A stretch of DNA of 64,000 bases from Fusarium oxysporum f. sp. lycopersici 4287 (taxonomy: Eukaryota > Ascomycota > Sordariomycetes > Hypocreales > Nectriaceae). Position 1 is the first letter of the stretch; each line of letters opens with the position of its first letter. The notes beneath the pieces were generated by a model. That model was given only the letters and a program-made list of their open reading frames with translations, did no database searches and was not told where the DNA came from. The position numbers and the translations under genes are program-made. Below, piece by piece: positions 44,401 to 55,914 of this stretch. Where the stretch lies: assembly GCF_000149955.1 (NCBI RefSeq), contig NC_030986.1:2301886-2365885 (forward strand). The letters run 5' to 3'.

Positions 44401-44436
44401 GTGTGCTAAAGATGGTGGCAACACAGATATTGACAT
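41422..44436 (-). CDS. mlh2: MutL homologue, Mlh2/PMS1-like, with in-frame TAG
   Basis: Mismatch-repair ATPase subunit that would pair with Mlh1. The N-terminal GHKL domain is complete: ELVDNSIDAGAT (Glu29, Asn33), DNGCGI (58-63), GRRSHTSKL and GFRGEALAS (95-103), followed by the transducer domain. A long Ser/Arg-rich linker follows. The MLH1-binding end has no DQHAxxExxxxE endonuclease motif, which points to Mlh2 (human PMS1) rather than yeast Pms1. The first frame ends at TAG 42115-42117 after 773 codons. The same frame continues without any shift for 230 more coding-like codons (HPSSPGEFSSQAYAQSW to the stop codon at 41422). Either this is a nonsense lesion or sequence error, or a small intron removes it. 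In-frame intron options are a weak GTTGCA donor (54 nt) or GTATGG (135 nt), both to the TCTAG acceptor at about 42101. Confidence 0.8.
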
Positions 44437-45107
44437 TGTGATGATGAGATGGCTTGAAGATGGAATTGAGATATGAACTTCCCAGGTAGTTTATGCTGTA
44501 TTAAGACACAGCATCTGGTTGCCCGAGAGACTAACACGGATCATGTGGATATTATGCTGGTGGAGTTATATAAGAAGGGGAATTAAAGCAGGGGGGTGTT
44601 GGAGAAGAGGAAGATGAAAGGGAAGAAAAACAATTGAGACGAGTGGTGATATCTCGTCTGCCTTCCATACAAATCAAGAACGTAGAGAGATGCTTTGAAG
44701 AAGGAGGTGATTCAGCCTCTTACCTTAGTCCCCCTTAGTCCTTCCTTCCGACTAACACATTACACACAGAATGTACACCAGCTGCCGCCAAGAGGTTAGA
44801 AAGGTCCGATCAAGGTACGTACCTTCAGTCCCTGCATTCCATCTATCCAACCCTGGAGCCTCTAGGGCACCATCTGTCCCTGTTCCCCTGTGACGTGACC
44901 TTCCAGCCCCGCTGTGAGTAGCCCCGCGTTGTCTCTGGCGGATGGAAACCATTGCTAAGCTTCCTTTCCCGAACCTAAACCATCCTCCAACCTCGTCTTC
45001 TAGTTACCTACCCATCTCAGTAGATTGCGACAGCTTCATCCCAATTACCGACATACAGACATTCTCTATCGCAGCATCCCAGTTGATCTCAATCTCGAAT
45101 TCTAACG
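44437..45107. promoter_or_regulatory. Divergent promoter region of mlh2 and rib4
   Basis: 671 bases between two ATGs that face away from each other. No coding potential is seen. It includes AG-rich DNA at about 44580-44640 and C/T-rich sequence close to the rib4 start. Confidence 0.5.
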
Positions 45108-45759
<652 letters not shown>

Positions 45760-46140
45760 AACAGCAATGTGCATGACAAATGATAAAATATCACATTTTG
45801 GACAAGGCGTGGATAACCTTGGCGCTCGTCAACGGATCGATGAAAGCATGACTTGGGCCACAGATGAATACCATTCCGAAATGACCTCCCAATTAGTCAA
45901 TTACCGCATAAAGATGTATCTATCATGCGCCAGTCTCAGTCCTAATGAGCCAGTGCTTATCATATCTTTCCCCACGACGCCCGGGTGAAAAGCACTTCTA
46001 GAATATACAATTGTATGTGGCTCTCCACTCGGTGGTTGAGCTATTTCAACCCATGGATATCCAGATGCAAAAATAGAGCATATAAACCAATCTTACCTCC
46101 GTCTCTTTTGTAATAGTTCCGCACTCACTAATCCTTCGAA
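45760..46140. other. Intergenic, convergent 3' ends
   Basis: 381 bases between the stop codons of rib4 and the disordered-protein gene. AT-rich and without coding signal. Confidence 0.5.
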
Positions 46141-49009
46141 TTATATCATGGTTCCAAAATCGCTTCCCAGTCCCTTCTTTGACTTCCACATGCTACGCTT
46201 CTTGTCTCGCTTGGCCTTCATCGCCTCCCACCCTTCCTCGTCGTCATCATCTGAACCGTCACCAGCGGAGCTTACCACGTTAATAGTAGACTTGCCCTTG
46301 GGATCATCCCAGCGACCCAACGCTCCAGACATAGTGTTGGTTCGTCGGTGGGGGTCGGGGGCTGCTGCAGCCGGCATTTGTGATACTGGGCGATATCGGC
46401 CGGGAAGACCGATGTTGCTTCGCTCAGATGGCGCAATTGACGGAGTGTATCCCATAGGGGGCATGCCGTGAATCGAACCAGCGTATCCGCCAGGTGGTGG
46501 CAGGAAGGGAGCGCCTGAAGGTGGCGCCACCATGCTCATGGTACGCATTCCGGCGTCCATGCGGCGAGGAGGCTCTAAAGCTGGCTCAAGCATCATTGAG
46601 TGGCGAGATGAGAGGTCATTCATAGACTGAGTGGCAGAAAGTCCTCCATAAGGTTGCATTGGTGGCATCATTCCGGGTTGCTGCTGCTGCTGGTTGTTGG
46701 TAGCCATCATTTGCATAAACTGCATCTGCATCTGCATGAACTGTGACATCTGCTGGGTCATTTGAAGCTGTGCCTGGTCTCCCACGGTGAGCTGTGGTGG
46801 CGCCATGGGCATAGGCATTTGTTGTTGAGACATGCCCATGCCTGGCATATTGTACATGCCGCCCATGCCATTCATCACGCCTTGGGGCATGTTGTCGAAA
46901 GGAGGTCCTTGAGGCCCATTCATGCCAGGGACGAACTTCTGGCCATTTGCGTTAGGACCGCCGCGGCGCATAGCTCTTGAGCGTTCCTCACTGGCGATCA
47001 CGCCAACCAACCCTCCAGGAGGCAGGGATTGCTGAGACTCTGAAGCAGGAAGACCGCCGCTGAAAGTGAGCGACTCCCGCATAGCAGGCTTTGCGATACC
47101 TGCACCAACAAAAGGGTCCTGAGGAAGACCCCGGGCGAATGCAGGTAGCATCGAATGGCGCTGGTTTTGACCGCTGCTCTCGCCCATCGCCGAGCCGGGT
47201 CTTGGGGGCGCCAGCTGGGTTGATGCTCGCAGGTTGGGGTTGGAGCCCATGGTGCTGAGTCTAGCGGGTGGTCGGTTCTTGCTGGGGAAGCCGTGAGCCT
47301 GCAGAATGGCCAAAGGAACCTCCTCGTCGTCATCCTCGTCAGAAGCACCCGCCGGGGGTCCGGGAGATGGTGTCTTCATGAGGTGAAGTTGAGGTGCACT
47401 CATCGAGCTAGCTAGCCCAGGCCTTTCATGTGATTGCATATCAGGCTGCTCTCCAGTGACTTTCATCATCTGCTGTCGATAGACTGCCATATGAGCCTCC
47501 TGCTTTCTCCTCTGCTTTGCTTGCTGCTTGGACTTCTCAATCTCGTCCTCGTCATCATCATAATTGATTTCGTCGTCATCGTCATCGTTGGAGGTTGACT
47601 GCATTACTCCATCGCTCAAATCGTGACGCTCTTTGTCTTTTCGGTACTTTTCGAACTGGGCTGGGGTCATGACCTTATTGTTTCGTGGTGGGCTAGGGGC
47701 TCGAGAATTGAAACGGTTGGTGATACGCGAAGAATGAGCGGAAGTTCCTTCGAACAAATTGTCGTCTCCTCTGTTGAAGCTGCTGTTGAGAGGCTTCCTC
47801 TCGAATGATGAGAAGGAATCTTCGTTTCGTCGGTAACGGCCGGAAGGGGGGTTGGGGCTACTGGACTCGGAAAGCAACCTTCCGACTGCGATGGAATCCT
47901 GCAGTAACTTTGCATCTTCATCCTCAATGATATCGGACGGCCGGTTCGACGTCTTGAAGGAACTCTGGTGGCGCGGAACAGGGGGTGGCACATCATCAAG
48001 CTCAGGGGTCCCAGGTTGAGATCCGAGAAGATTGTCGTCTTCGTTGCGGCTGTGCCACGACTCAGGGCCAGGCTCAACCTTGGCGATCTTGTTGATACTC
48101 AAAGGGGGCGGCTGGATGGGTCGGTTGCTGGTAAGTGAGCGAGGAGCCGCGGACCCGTCAGCCCTCATTGTGGCGACGCTCGCTCTCTTATCGAAGGACG
48201 AGAACATGGAGCCGAAATCACCTCCCATATCCATGCCCCCATTCTCCATCTCTAACTTTGGCGGTGTAGCAGTGCTGGTTGTAGATTCAGTCAAGCCTCT
48301 AGATCTTCCACCAAAAGCATCCTGTTGAATGGCTGGAACGGGAGGGATGTCGTTGTTGTCAATCTTTGGGGAAGACGCGTTGTGTTTTTTCTGGACCCCA
48401 AAAGAAAATGTTCGACCCGCTCGGTTCAGAAATCCGGACCCGCTGGATTTTACTCCAGGTCGAGGAGCGATCTCGTGCAAGTTCTTCTTCTGTGAGTGGG
48501 AATGTTTGGGATCGTCCTGACCCTCGAGATTCGTAGAAGACGGAGTAGTCGAGGCATTGCTGTGCCTTGATGAGGTATCAGTTGATGTGGCTTTGGTCGT
48601 ATTAGAGGCCCCACTTCCCCTGGAAAGGAGTCAGCGCCATGGTGCATGACTTAGGTTGTGTTATTTTTATCTTTCCAGAACCAACGGCAGTCGTGCAACA
48701 TTCCTTGGCGAGTCACACAGGCAGAGGAGGGAGGAGGCGGGGGATCGAGGGAAAAACTCACCTGTTGCCACTCTTGAGGTCGGCAAACATGTTATCTTCA
48801 GTGTCGAGTTCCAGACGACTAGGCTTAGGAATGTGATGACCAGAGTTCCTGGCCATTCTGGCGCCTCCGTCAAATGATTTGCCGAGCGCAGGGTCAGTGC
48901 GCTCAATAACTCGGAATGACGATTGCTCTGGTGTTACTGACGCATGCTGAAAATCCTCCGAGGTTGCGGTTGACTTCCGCCTGTTAAACGCAACACCGAA
49001 TCTAGGCAT
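46141..49009 (-). CDS. Large intrinsically disordered fungal protein, 908 residues
   Basis: Exon 1 is 49009-48762 (MPRFGVAFNRRKST...); an intron of about 142 nt (GTGAGT donor, TTTCCAG acceptor) ends at 48620; exon 2 is 48619-46141. I know no named family. Most of the chain is Ser/Pro/Gly/Met/Gln-rich and disordered. Ordered-looking islands are the N-terminus, MTPAQFEKYRKDKE (about 400-413), an acidic run followed by a Lys/Gln/Arg-rich coiled coil (about 440-471), a Met/Gln-rich tract (QQQMPMPMAPP, MQMQMQFMQMM), and a basic C-terminus (WEAMKAKRDKKRSMWKSKK). The start was chosen because exon 1 joins in frame to the longer open frame. The pattern fits a scaffold or condensate-forming protein (RNA granule, septal pore or cytoskeletal), which is inference. 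Confidence 0.78.
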
Positions 49010-51711
49010 GTAGAAGGTATAATAATAGAATATCGGTTTGGGATTAGATACAACCCATAAAAGAGACTCGGAACGGTCCGAGCTGAGCTGAAGTTATTGG
49101 TACTGTTTTAGTGATCGATATACGGCGGCGTTTTGGGCCAGGTAATATGAAATCGAAACCAAGATATGGAACAAAGATTGCAGGTCGTGCGTTGATGCGG
49201 CGTTTGATAACGATAGCGAGGGTATTCGAACCGAACCGTGTCAAGCAAACAAGATGCGTATGATAGACGCGGATAACTGCATGATTGAGGGATCGCCGGT
49301 CAGCTGGTGTTGGTGACAAATGATGTACTCAAGGTTGTCGCAGTTGTTGAGGGCACCGCACGTAAAGGAATTGAGCGGGAAAGATAGCAACAGAGCAGCA
49401 GCAACAGAACAGCAGCAATAAGCAGTGCAATACGGCCGTGGGTATACAGAATCGGGGACAAGAGGCTTTATCGGAATGAAGAGAGTCGAGACAAGTTCCA
49501 GAGAAGAAACATATAATCCGGGTGGTTGGAGGCATGTGTCATTGATCCAAGGCAAAGAGAGTTGAGACTCACATTATGATCTCCAGAAGCGAAGGACGGT
49601 TTGTATTAGGAGTAAAAAGTGGCTGGTTAAAGCCGGAACAAGACGGTCGGGGCAAAGGCGAGAGCGAGAGTGAAAGTATGTATGTATAGAAAGTAAGACG
49701 ATAGAGGCTCAGTCTTAGTCGTCTCGTCTCGTCTCAAAGTCTCTCTCTTCGATGGGCAAAGACAGACTGATAGAACGAGACTTGACAGGCGGCTAACGTC
49801 AACGACAGAAACGCAACAGTAAAAAAGTTAGGAAGCGGAGATGATTAGGGGGGGAAGAAGCGAGTGGTGGTGGTGAGGTTTGAACGAGAGAAAGATGGCG
49901 AACGAGCAGAAGCGAGTCCAGTCTAGACCAGACCTGACCAATTCAGTGGTGGCCCGACAGGCTACATAGATAGGTACAGGCTACAGTACAAACAGCGCCA
50001 GTCAGTACAGTTCATGGATCCAATTCAATCCAATCGACATGGATATTTAGGGTCATGGATAAGTGAACGGCCAAGCACAGACAGACCTCGAAGGCACCTA
50101 AACGGGGGTCGGGGGTTGCACAGTGCAAATGCTGAAAGAGTGTGTGCTCTATTAAACCCCCATGGCCAGCGCACGGCCTCCGTCTCGATAGAGAGAAGAG
50201 TCGCTTCTCGGAGCCAGTGAGCGAATGTGGAATGAGTTGCTTTTGCGATGTGATGCTATTTGATTCGATTCGATTTCATATAACGTTACAATTCCTATAG
50301 AAGAGTATGGACAAAAGAGTGGTTTATAGAATAACCGAGGTGAGTAAATCAAGAATAACGACACATAACAGGCCTATGATAGCTGTAGTGGTTATAACAA
50401 ACTTTCGGTCAACTCAAGTCAAAACTCGGCAAACTCTCATCAAGTGAAATTCTGTGGAATCGGAGTCTACATATCAGCTCAATTGCATCAGAATAGACAG
50501 ATGGCTCGCTCAAGTTAATGGTCCCCGTAGACTCATCGTCACAGCCCGTTCATCTAGTCCGTCCTAGCCCGTATCCTCTCCCGACTACCACCTCGCTAGC
50601 GCCGTTGCTCCATGAGAACAGGCAACCCTTGTCTTGGGGGCACGGTCACCGCTGAACCAGAGTGAGAGCCAGAGCCGCGGCCATGGCTTCGCCAATAGCA
50701 TCCAGACTTTCGGAGAGAGCATGTGGTATTGTACAGGTTCAGCTGGCCCTAGATCAGACCTACACGAGAACTGATGCTACGAATGCAAATGCAGGCAGAT
50801 CAAAACATGACATGGCTTGACGTATGTCCAATGGAACACGATTGTCCGAAACAATATCTCAAAGCCTTATTTCTTGGAGTGGCATCAATAATCAAGAGCT
50901 GATACTGAGGCTTGCTCATCTAAAAAGAGGCGCGGGCCAAGCCTGGGCGGGCAAAGCCGCAAAGGCTCAATAGTTCCGATAATTCAGCTACGGCACCTCC
51001 TCAAAGCCGCAAGGTGCAGAAACATTAATGATGAAATGCTGCACTTTAAGCCGGGCATATCAAGAGGCCGGTGCGCTAGTTGCAGGGGGAAATTGCGTGG
51101 CATTCAAGACACAACCAACAACCTCAATAGCGCTGTTGCTTGCATTTAGACCATGATCATGGCCATTCCTGGAAATCCCTTCAGCCTTGGGGATGTGCGG
51201 CAGATGGGAGCGATGTGGATAAGCCAGCATGAATCTTTTCTTCGTGAGACAGTCTAAGCCCAGTCGACGCTGGGTGAGCTGGGTGAGCTGGGCGGATGAT
51301 GAGCCAATGGGTTATGTTACCGGGCTTCAACGTTTCACGAATCCATTGTTTTGTTGACGCGACTTCTTCTCGATTATGGAGACTTCCGTCGACTTTCTAT
51401 GTAATGGACGACACGATAGTCCAATTCTATATCCCAGTTTAACCCTGAGTCAAATATGGAGAAGAAGAAAACAAGAAAGTATCCTGGATAAAAAGCCAAC
51501 AAGGGGACTTCCCATCATCTACTAGTAACATACTCTTGGCCAAGAGTTGGTTATTTTTGTCATTGATGATTGATGTAATGATTGACAATTATAGTAGGAT
51601 GCTCAATATCAAAGTGGAGTTCTGTACTTCAACATTGATCGTGAATAGACATACATATATAACTCGTTACTCAGATATAGTTGATTGATCTGTGCTATTG
51701 ACCCCTTGGTG

Positions 51712-51730
51712 TTTTTTTTTTTTTTTTTTT
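51712..51730. repeat. 19-base poly-T tract
   Basis: An uninterrupted run of 19 T in gene-free DNA. Possible nucleosome-depleting element or old poly(A) tail of a retro-insert; no flanking duplication was recognised. Confidence 0.6.
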
Positions 51731-52259
51731 GAATAACCAAGGCATTGCTGTAATCTCTCTACAATACGCGCACAGTATATCCATTGTCTAGACTAAAGAG
51801 AAATACTGGAGTTCTTGTGGAGATAAGGGTTCAATGCTTGATTCTGCTTGGCATTTATCGACTCACAGCTATCTCTGTCATTGACCGAGACTCGACATTC
51901 GTCTGTTCTATTGCGTTCGAGCATCAGATATAATAGTATAAGACAATAACAGCCCGGGGCCTTCGGATATTGGATCTCAAAGAGAGTTGAGTTAGTCAAT
52001 TATTGGCTGCATCGCTTGCGCCGTTCCCGCCCTGAACCGTGACCTTTTCCATTCCATTCCCTTCTCAAGACCCCTGGAGCTTTGGGCTCTGGCTTGCAGA
52101 GTTACGGGCTTGGGGTTGCGGGCACAGGGGGCCGTTCCCCACCACGATCCACGACAGCCGAGCAGCATCCACTGAAGGCCCCAAATCAGCGTGACACGAG
52201 CAGAGAGTTCCACATGATATGAGCCTGTATTCATGGATGAGAGAGGATCTTTTACTCCT

Positions 52260-52285
52260 TGACCATGACCATGACCATGACCATG
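52260..52285. repeat. (TGACCA)4 hexanucleotide repeat
   Basis: Four perfect TGACCA units followed by TG in the non-coding region. Short simple repeat. Confidence 0.7.
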
Positions 52286-55141
52286 CTCCTCCCCTTTCGT
52301 GATGTGATTTCCATTCCCATTTTAGATATCACTCGATTTTTGATCTTTTCCAAACATGCCCTTGTTCCTCACTGACGTCGTTGATCTACAGGAGGAGCCG
52401 AGTTGACGATCTCGTAAATAAGAACTCGGGCTTCACAACGTCTCTTCACTTACAGGACTAGGACAAAACTTGGAAAGAAGCCGAGATCCAGGCATTGAGA
52501 AGATATCTCAATCAATTATTGTGCATGTCGCCTCTCGCACTGTGCATGTATGCAACCTAATCGGGTACTAGGAAACTCATCTGCACAGAAACTCAAACCT
52601 GATCGGGTCAAGTTCAGGTACGCGGCTCGTCAGTTGAAAATCATCACTCTTTCGAAAAAAAAAAAAAATCAGAGCGAGTGGGAGGGCCCTCCTTTTTTCC
52701 TCCTTAGCCCCTGTCCGCTCAGTGGATCGGGATGGTCTTTTTTAGATCAAAGCTTGGCCAATGCTTCTTATTAGGGGCCCAACCGTGGAGAGACAAGATA
52801 TGTGAGGTTCGTATGGACTAAAGACTGTAGCACAAGGAGGAGATTAATGGATACTCTGGGTGTTTTGAAGTTATTTCCATCTCGTGTTCTTGGACGTGTC
52901 ACTAACAATGACCATCGATGCCCAAGGCTTCGGAATTCAAACGGCTTCGTTGCTATCGAGGAACCGCAGCAGCTCGTGCACTGTACGAGAGTGAATATCT
53001 GCTGTGTACTGTGCCACTCCAACTTTGCTCTCCCGTTATTCCACGGAGTACGGACAGGGCTGGGCCGGATGGAATACCTCGAGCCTTAAGGCTAAGAATC
53101 CAGGCAGAGCACGGCAAAGCAAGAGAGGCAATATTGACGATGTGGATGTATGAATCATGGCTGAGCTCATGATGCATTGGCTGCTGACAGCCTATTTACA
53201 GCTAAACTTTCCGCAAACGTTTGCAGTGTTCGTCCAATGCTGATTCTCGAATTATTTCTGGCTCAGGAGCCACAGTTTCAGCAGAAGGCTGGGCTCCATC
53301 GTCTCACGCCACCGGCTGCTGAGATGATCGCCTTGAGCGTTAGGACGTGGTTGATCACACAGTTGTTGGGTTACAGTTACTATTATTGCAGGCACACAAA
53401 ATTGAGGGCCATCACCCAATCCAACATCAACTCAAAGCTTGTTCTTGACCGGTTTGTCATAGCCCCTCTCTTTTTTTCTTCGAGTTTCCCTGTATTACTT
53501 CGTATAGATGTTGAGATTCTCCACAGAACTGGGGACTGTGATTGCGATTTGCGATTGTCGTGTTGTTGTTGTTATTGTCAAGAAGCGCGTATTTGGTTGG
53601 AGTTTTGTTCAAGATCAATAGGCTGTCACGTCAGCAAACAATCTCACAAATGTGCAATCATTAACCGTGCAGCCCTTGTCTCGCTCTTTTCTTTTTTCTT
53701 TTCCCCCCCCAACGTCATCTATTGACTTGCTGGCCCAGGTAAGGGTGATAATATGGAGTCAGAATCTGAATATTTCGTCATCAACGTCAATCTTTATCTT
53801 GTTCAAAGTTCTGCTCGGACAGAGACAAAGATCATGGCCTTGCAGGACTGTGACCAAAACAAGGCACATGAGAAGAATATACATAGTAGGGCTCCACCAC
53901 CCAATTCTTTGTTGAGAAGGTCACTCTATTAACCAGTTGCTTCAGCTGCGTTCTCTGTGGTTGAGACCATTCTTCCGGTTAGCTCTGATGACGGGTTCGT
54001 ACAACATAGACAATGCGGGTGCACGTCAAGAGACATGAATTGCGCGTCCTGTGCGGATCAACACGATCACTCCCCGATACGCTAAGTTATTAGCTCGTTG
54101 GTCACATGCCGCACGGTGTAGGTGAGACATTCAAAGACAATAGACAACATCAGCAACATGACATGGCGGTTGAAGATTCAAAATCTTCCGACTCATATCG
54201 CAATGACTCTATCCCCACAATCTATTGCAATCTGCATTCTACATCTGTTGAAACACAAAGGGATAGTGGACCTCAAGTTGAAAAGTGCTGATCGACAATC
54301 CTGAGGCACGCTTCCTGATGCGTTACATGCTTCAGGTAAGGTGAGTAGGGAAATGCATGTGAAGACAGATAATAAGCCACAGGGCAAACCCAGCCACCAA
54401 TAATCATTGGGAATATTCATATTTACTATCTTTTGATGGGCAACGATAGGTTCTTGAATATTTTAGTCCAGATATTGCCCATTCACTTGCTGTATGATCT
54501 GGTTTCATTCTTGCTGCTTTGTTCACGGCCACCCAATACTTGGATGCTCACTCTTTTCCTGCAAGTCCATGGCGACTTGATATATCATTGTCTTGGCGGC
54601 TGCAGCGCTTGGATGCACATGCAGTTCTCCAATGTAATTGAGTCGGCAATGTTCTGAACAAGTCTCTGCTATCTACTCCATAGTCACAGTAGCATTCAAT
54701 GTGCCCTTCCAACTATGTATCAGTACCCATAAGCGATCCAACCTCGTTGTCTATCTGTGGATGAGGCTGGCAACTAATTATACAACAGGAATGAGTCAGG
54801 CTGGTTGAGCGAACGACATGGACCAATAGGTCAGCAGAGTTGACAATGAACAACGAGAAGACCCTTGATCTATCCTAGCAATAGTGATAAGCATATTATT
54901 AAGGTATTCACTTATATACAGTAGCTTCAAGTTTTGTTACCCCATCTTGTCTGTAACTAGGGGCGGGCGGGACATTCTGTGAAACCTCGGCAGATCAAGC
55001 TTTGCCTCAGTAGCCATTCAAAGGATCCAATTGAACTTGTTGTGTTTGAATTGGCGCCTTCGATTCTGTTAGTGGAGGCCTGTAGCGGAAGGCGCTCACC
55101 TAAGCTTTCAGGCCGACTACCTTACCGAAGAGGTTATGTGC

Positions 55142-55438
55142 CTAGCACCTGCTGATGAGGTAACCACCTAAAGGCCAAGCTATCGTCATCCTTCTCGACC
55201 TTCCCCTATTGTAAAGAAGAGCATTAACATCAAACAACATCACAGCTGTTTCAGTGTCTTGAAACTCACACTCGCGCGCGAACTGCATCAATGTCTCTTG
55301 CCCCTCTACGGATGCCGAGAGACCCTCTCTCAACATCAACATTAAAACATCAAAAACACCTGCAGGACCCATCAAGGGGATCTGGCTAAGCCCTCTCCGG
55401 AATGAGGGACCGACCCCGTCACGATGGGGACCCTTCAG
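55142..55438 (-). pseudogene. Coding-like relict, possibly ankyrin-related
   Basis: A minus-strand frame of about 99 codons opens after a TAG at 55439-55441 and ends at 55142. Its composition is protein-like, with GVFDVLMLMLREGLSASVEG and GQETLMQFARECEFQD resembling helix-turn-helix units of ankyrin type. There is an internal Met (MGPAGVF) but no promoter or further exons that I can support. The sequence after VNALLYNRG turns basic and unlike the earlier part. I read it as the remains of a larger gene; it could be chance. Confidence 0.3.
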
Positions 55439-55914
55439 CTAAAGAGCCAAGGGCCCCAATCTCAAAGGGGCGCCAGGGTCTGTAAGGATGCTGTGGCGGA
55501 GCCTCCAGCAAGCATGTGGGCGAATAGCTTTGATGCATTGGATCTAATCAATCTCTCTCCTCTCCATATTCAAAATCTTTTTTGCCTCGCTAGACTCGGA
55601 GAGGGGCCCCTTCTTCAAGTCAATGTTTGTTAATGTTTGTTCATTATATTACCAGTGTCCTTTTTGGCTAATCTTATCTCTCTTTGGTGAGGCGGAAGCT
55701 CGGAAAAGCAACGTTTTGACTACTAACCTAAGGTACGGCACCTACCTAGTCGCAATTGTTTCTACTTTACGCTTCAAAACCCTGGCAATACTTCAAACCT
55801 GACTCGTTACACGTTTTATCTTATTTTTCTTCGCGATATATAATTGCGCCTCCTCCATCCTAACCACCCAATTCTCTCGCCAGTCGCTGCGAAAAAGCGA
55901 CATCTTTTGCGACA
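55439..55914. other. Promoter and leader of the CDF gene
   Basis: No coding signal. CT-rich on the plus strand near the start, with CTACCTAG-type sequence at about 55740-55750. The ATG at 55915 is preceded by GACA, a reasonable start context. Confidence 0.45.

Larger units (their letters stand above)
49010..55141. other. Gene-poor stretch of 6.1 kb
   Basis: The first kilobase (to about 50000) is probably 5' UTR and promoter of the disordered-protein gene. Beyond that I see no supported gene on either strand. Simple sequences are a 19-base T tract (51712-51730) and (TGACCA)4 (52260-52285). The 182-codon frame at 53177-53725 has a non-ATG start and low-complexity Cys and Phe runs and is not believed. 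No inverted repeats or transposase-like motifs were seen. Confidence 0.5.

Noticed and set aside
53177..53725. 182-codon plus-strand open frame
   Set aside because: Starts at a non-ATG codon, contains low-complexity Cys, Phe and Ser runs from T-rich DNA, and has no recognisable domain.
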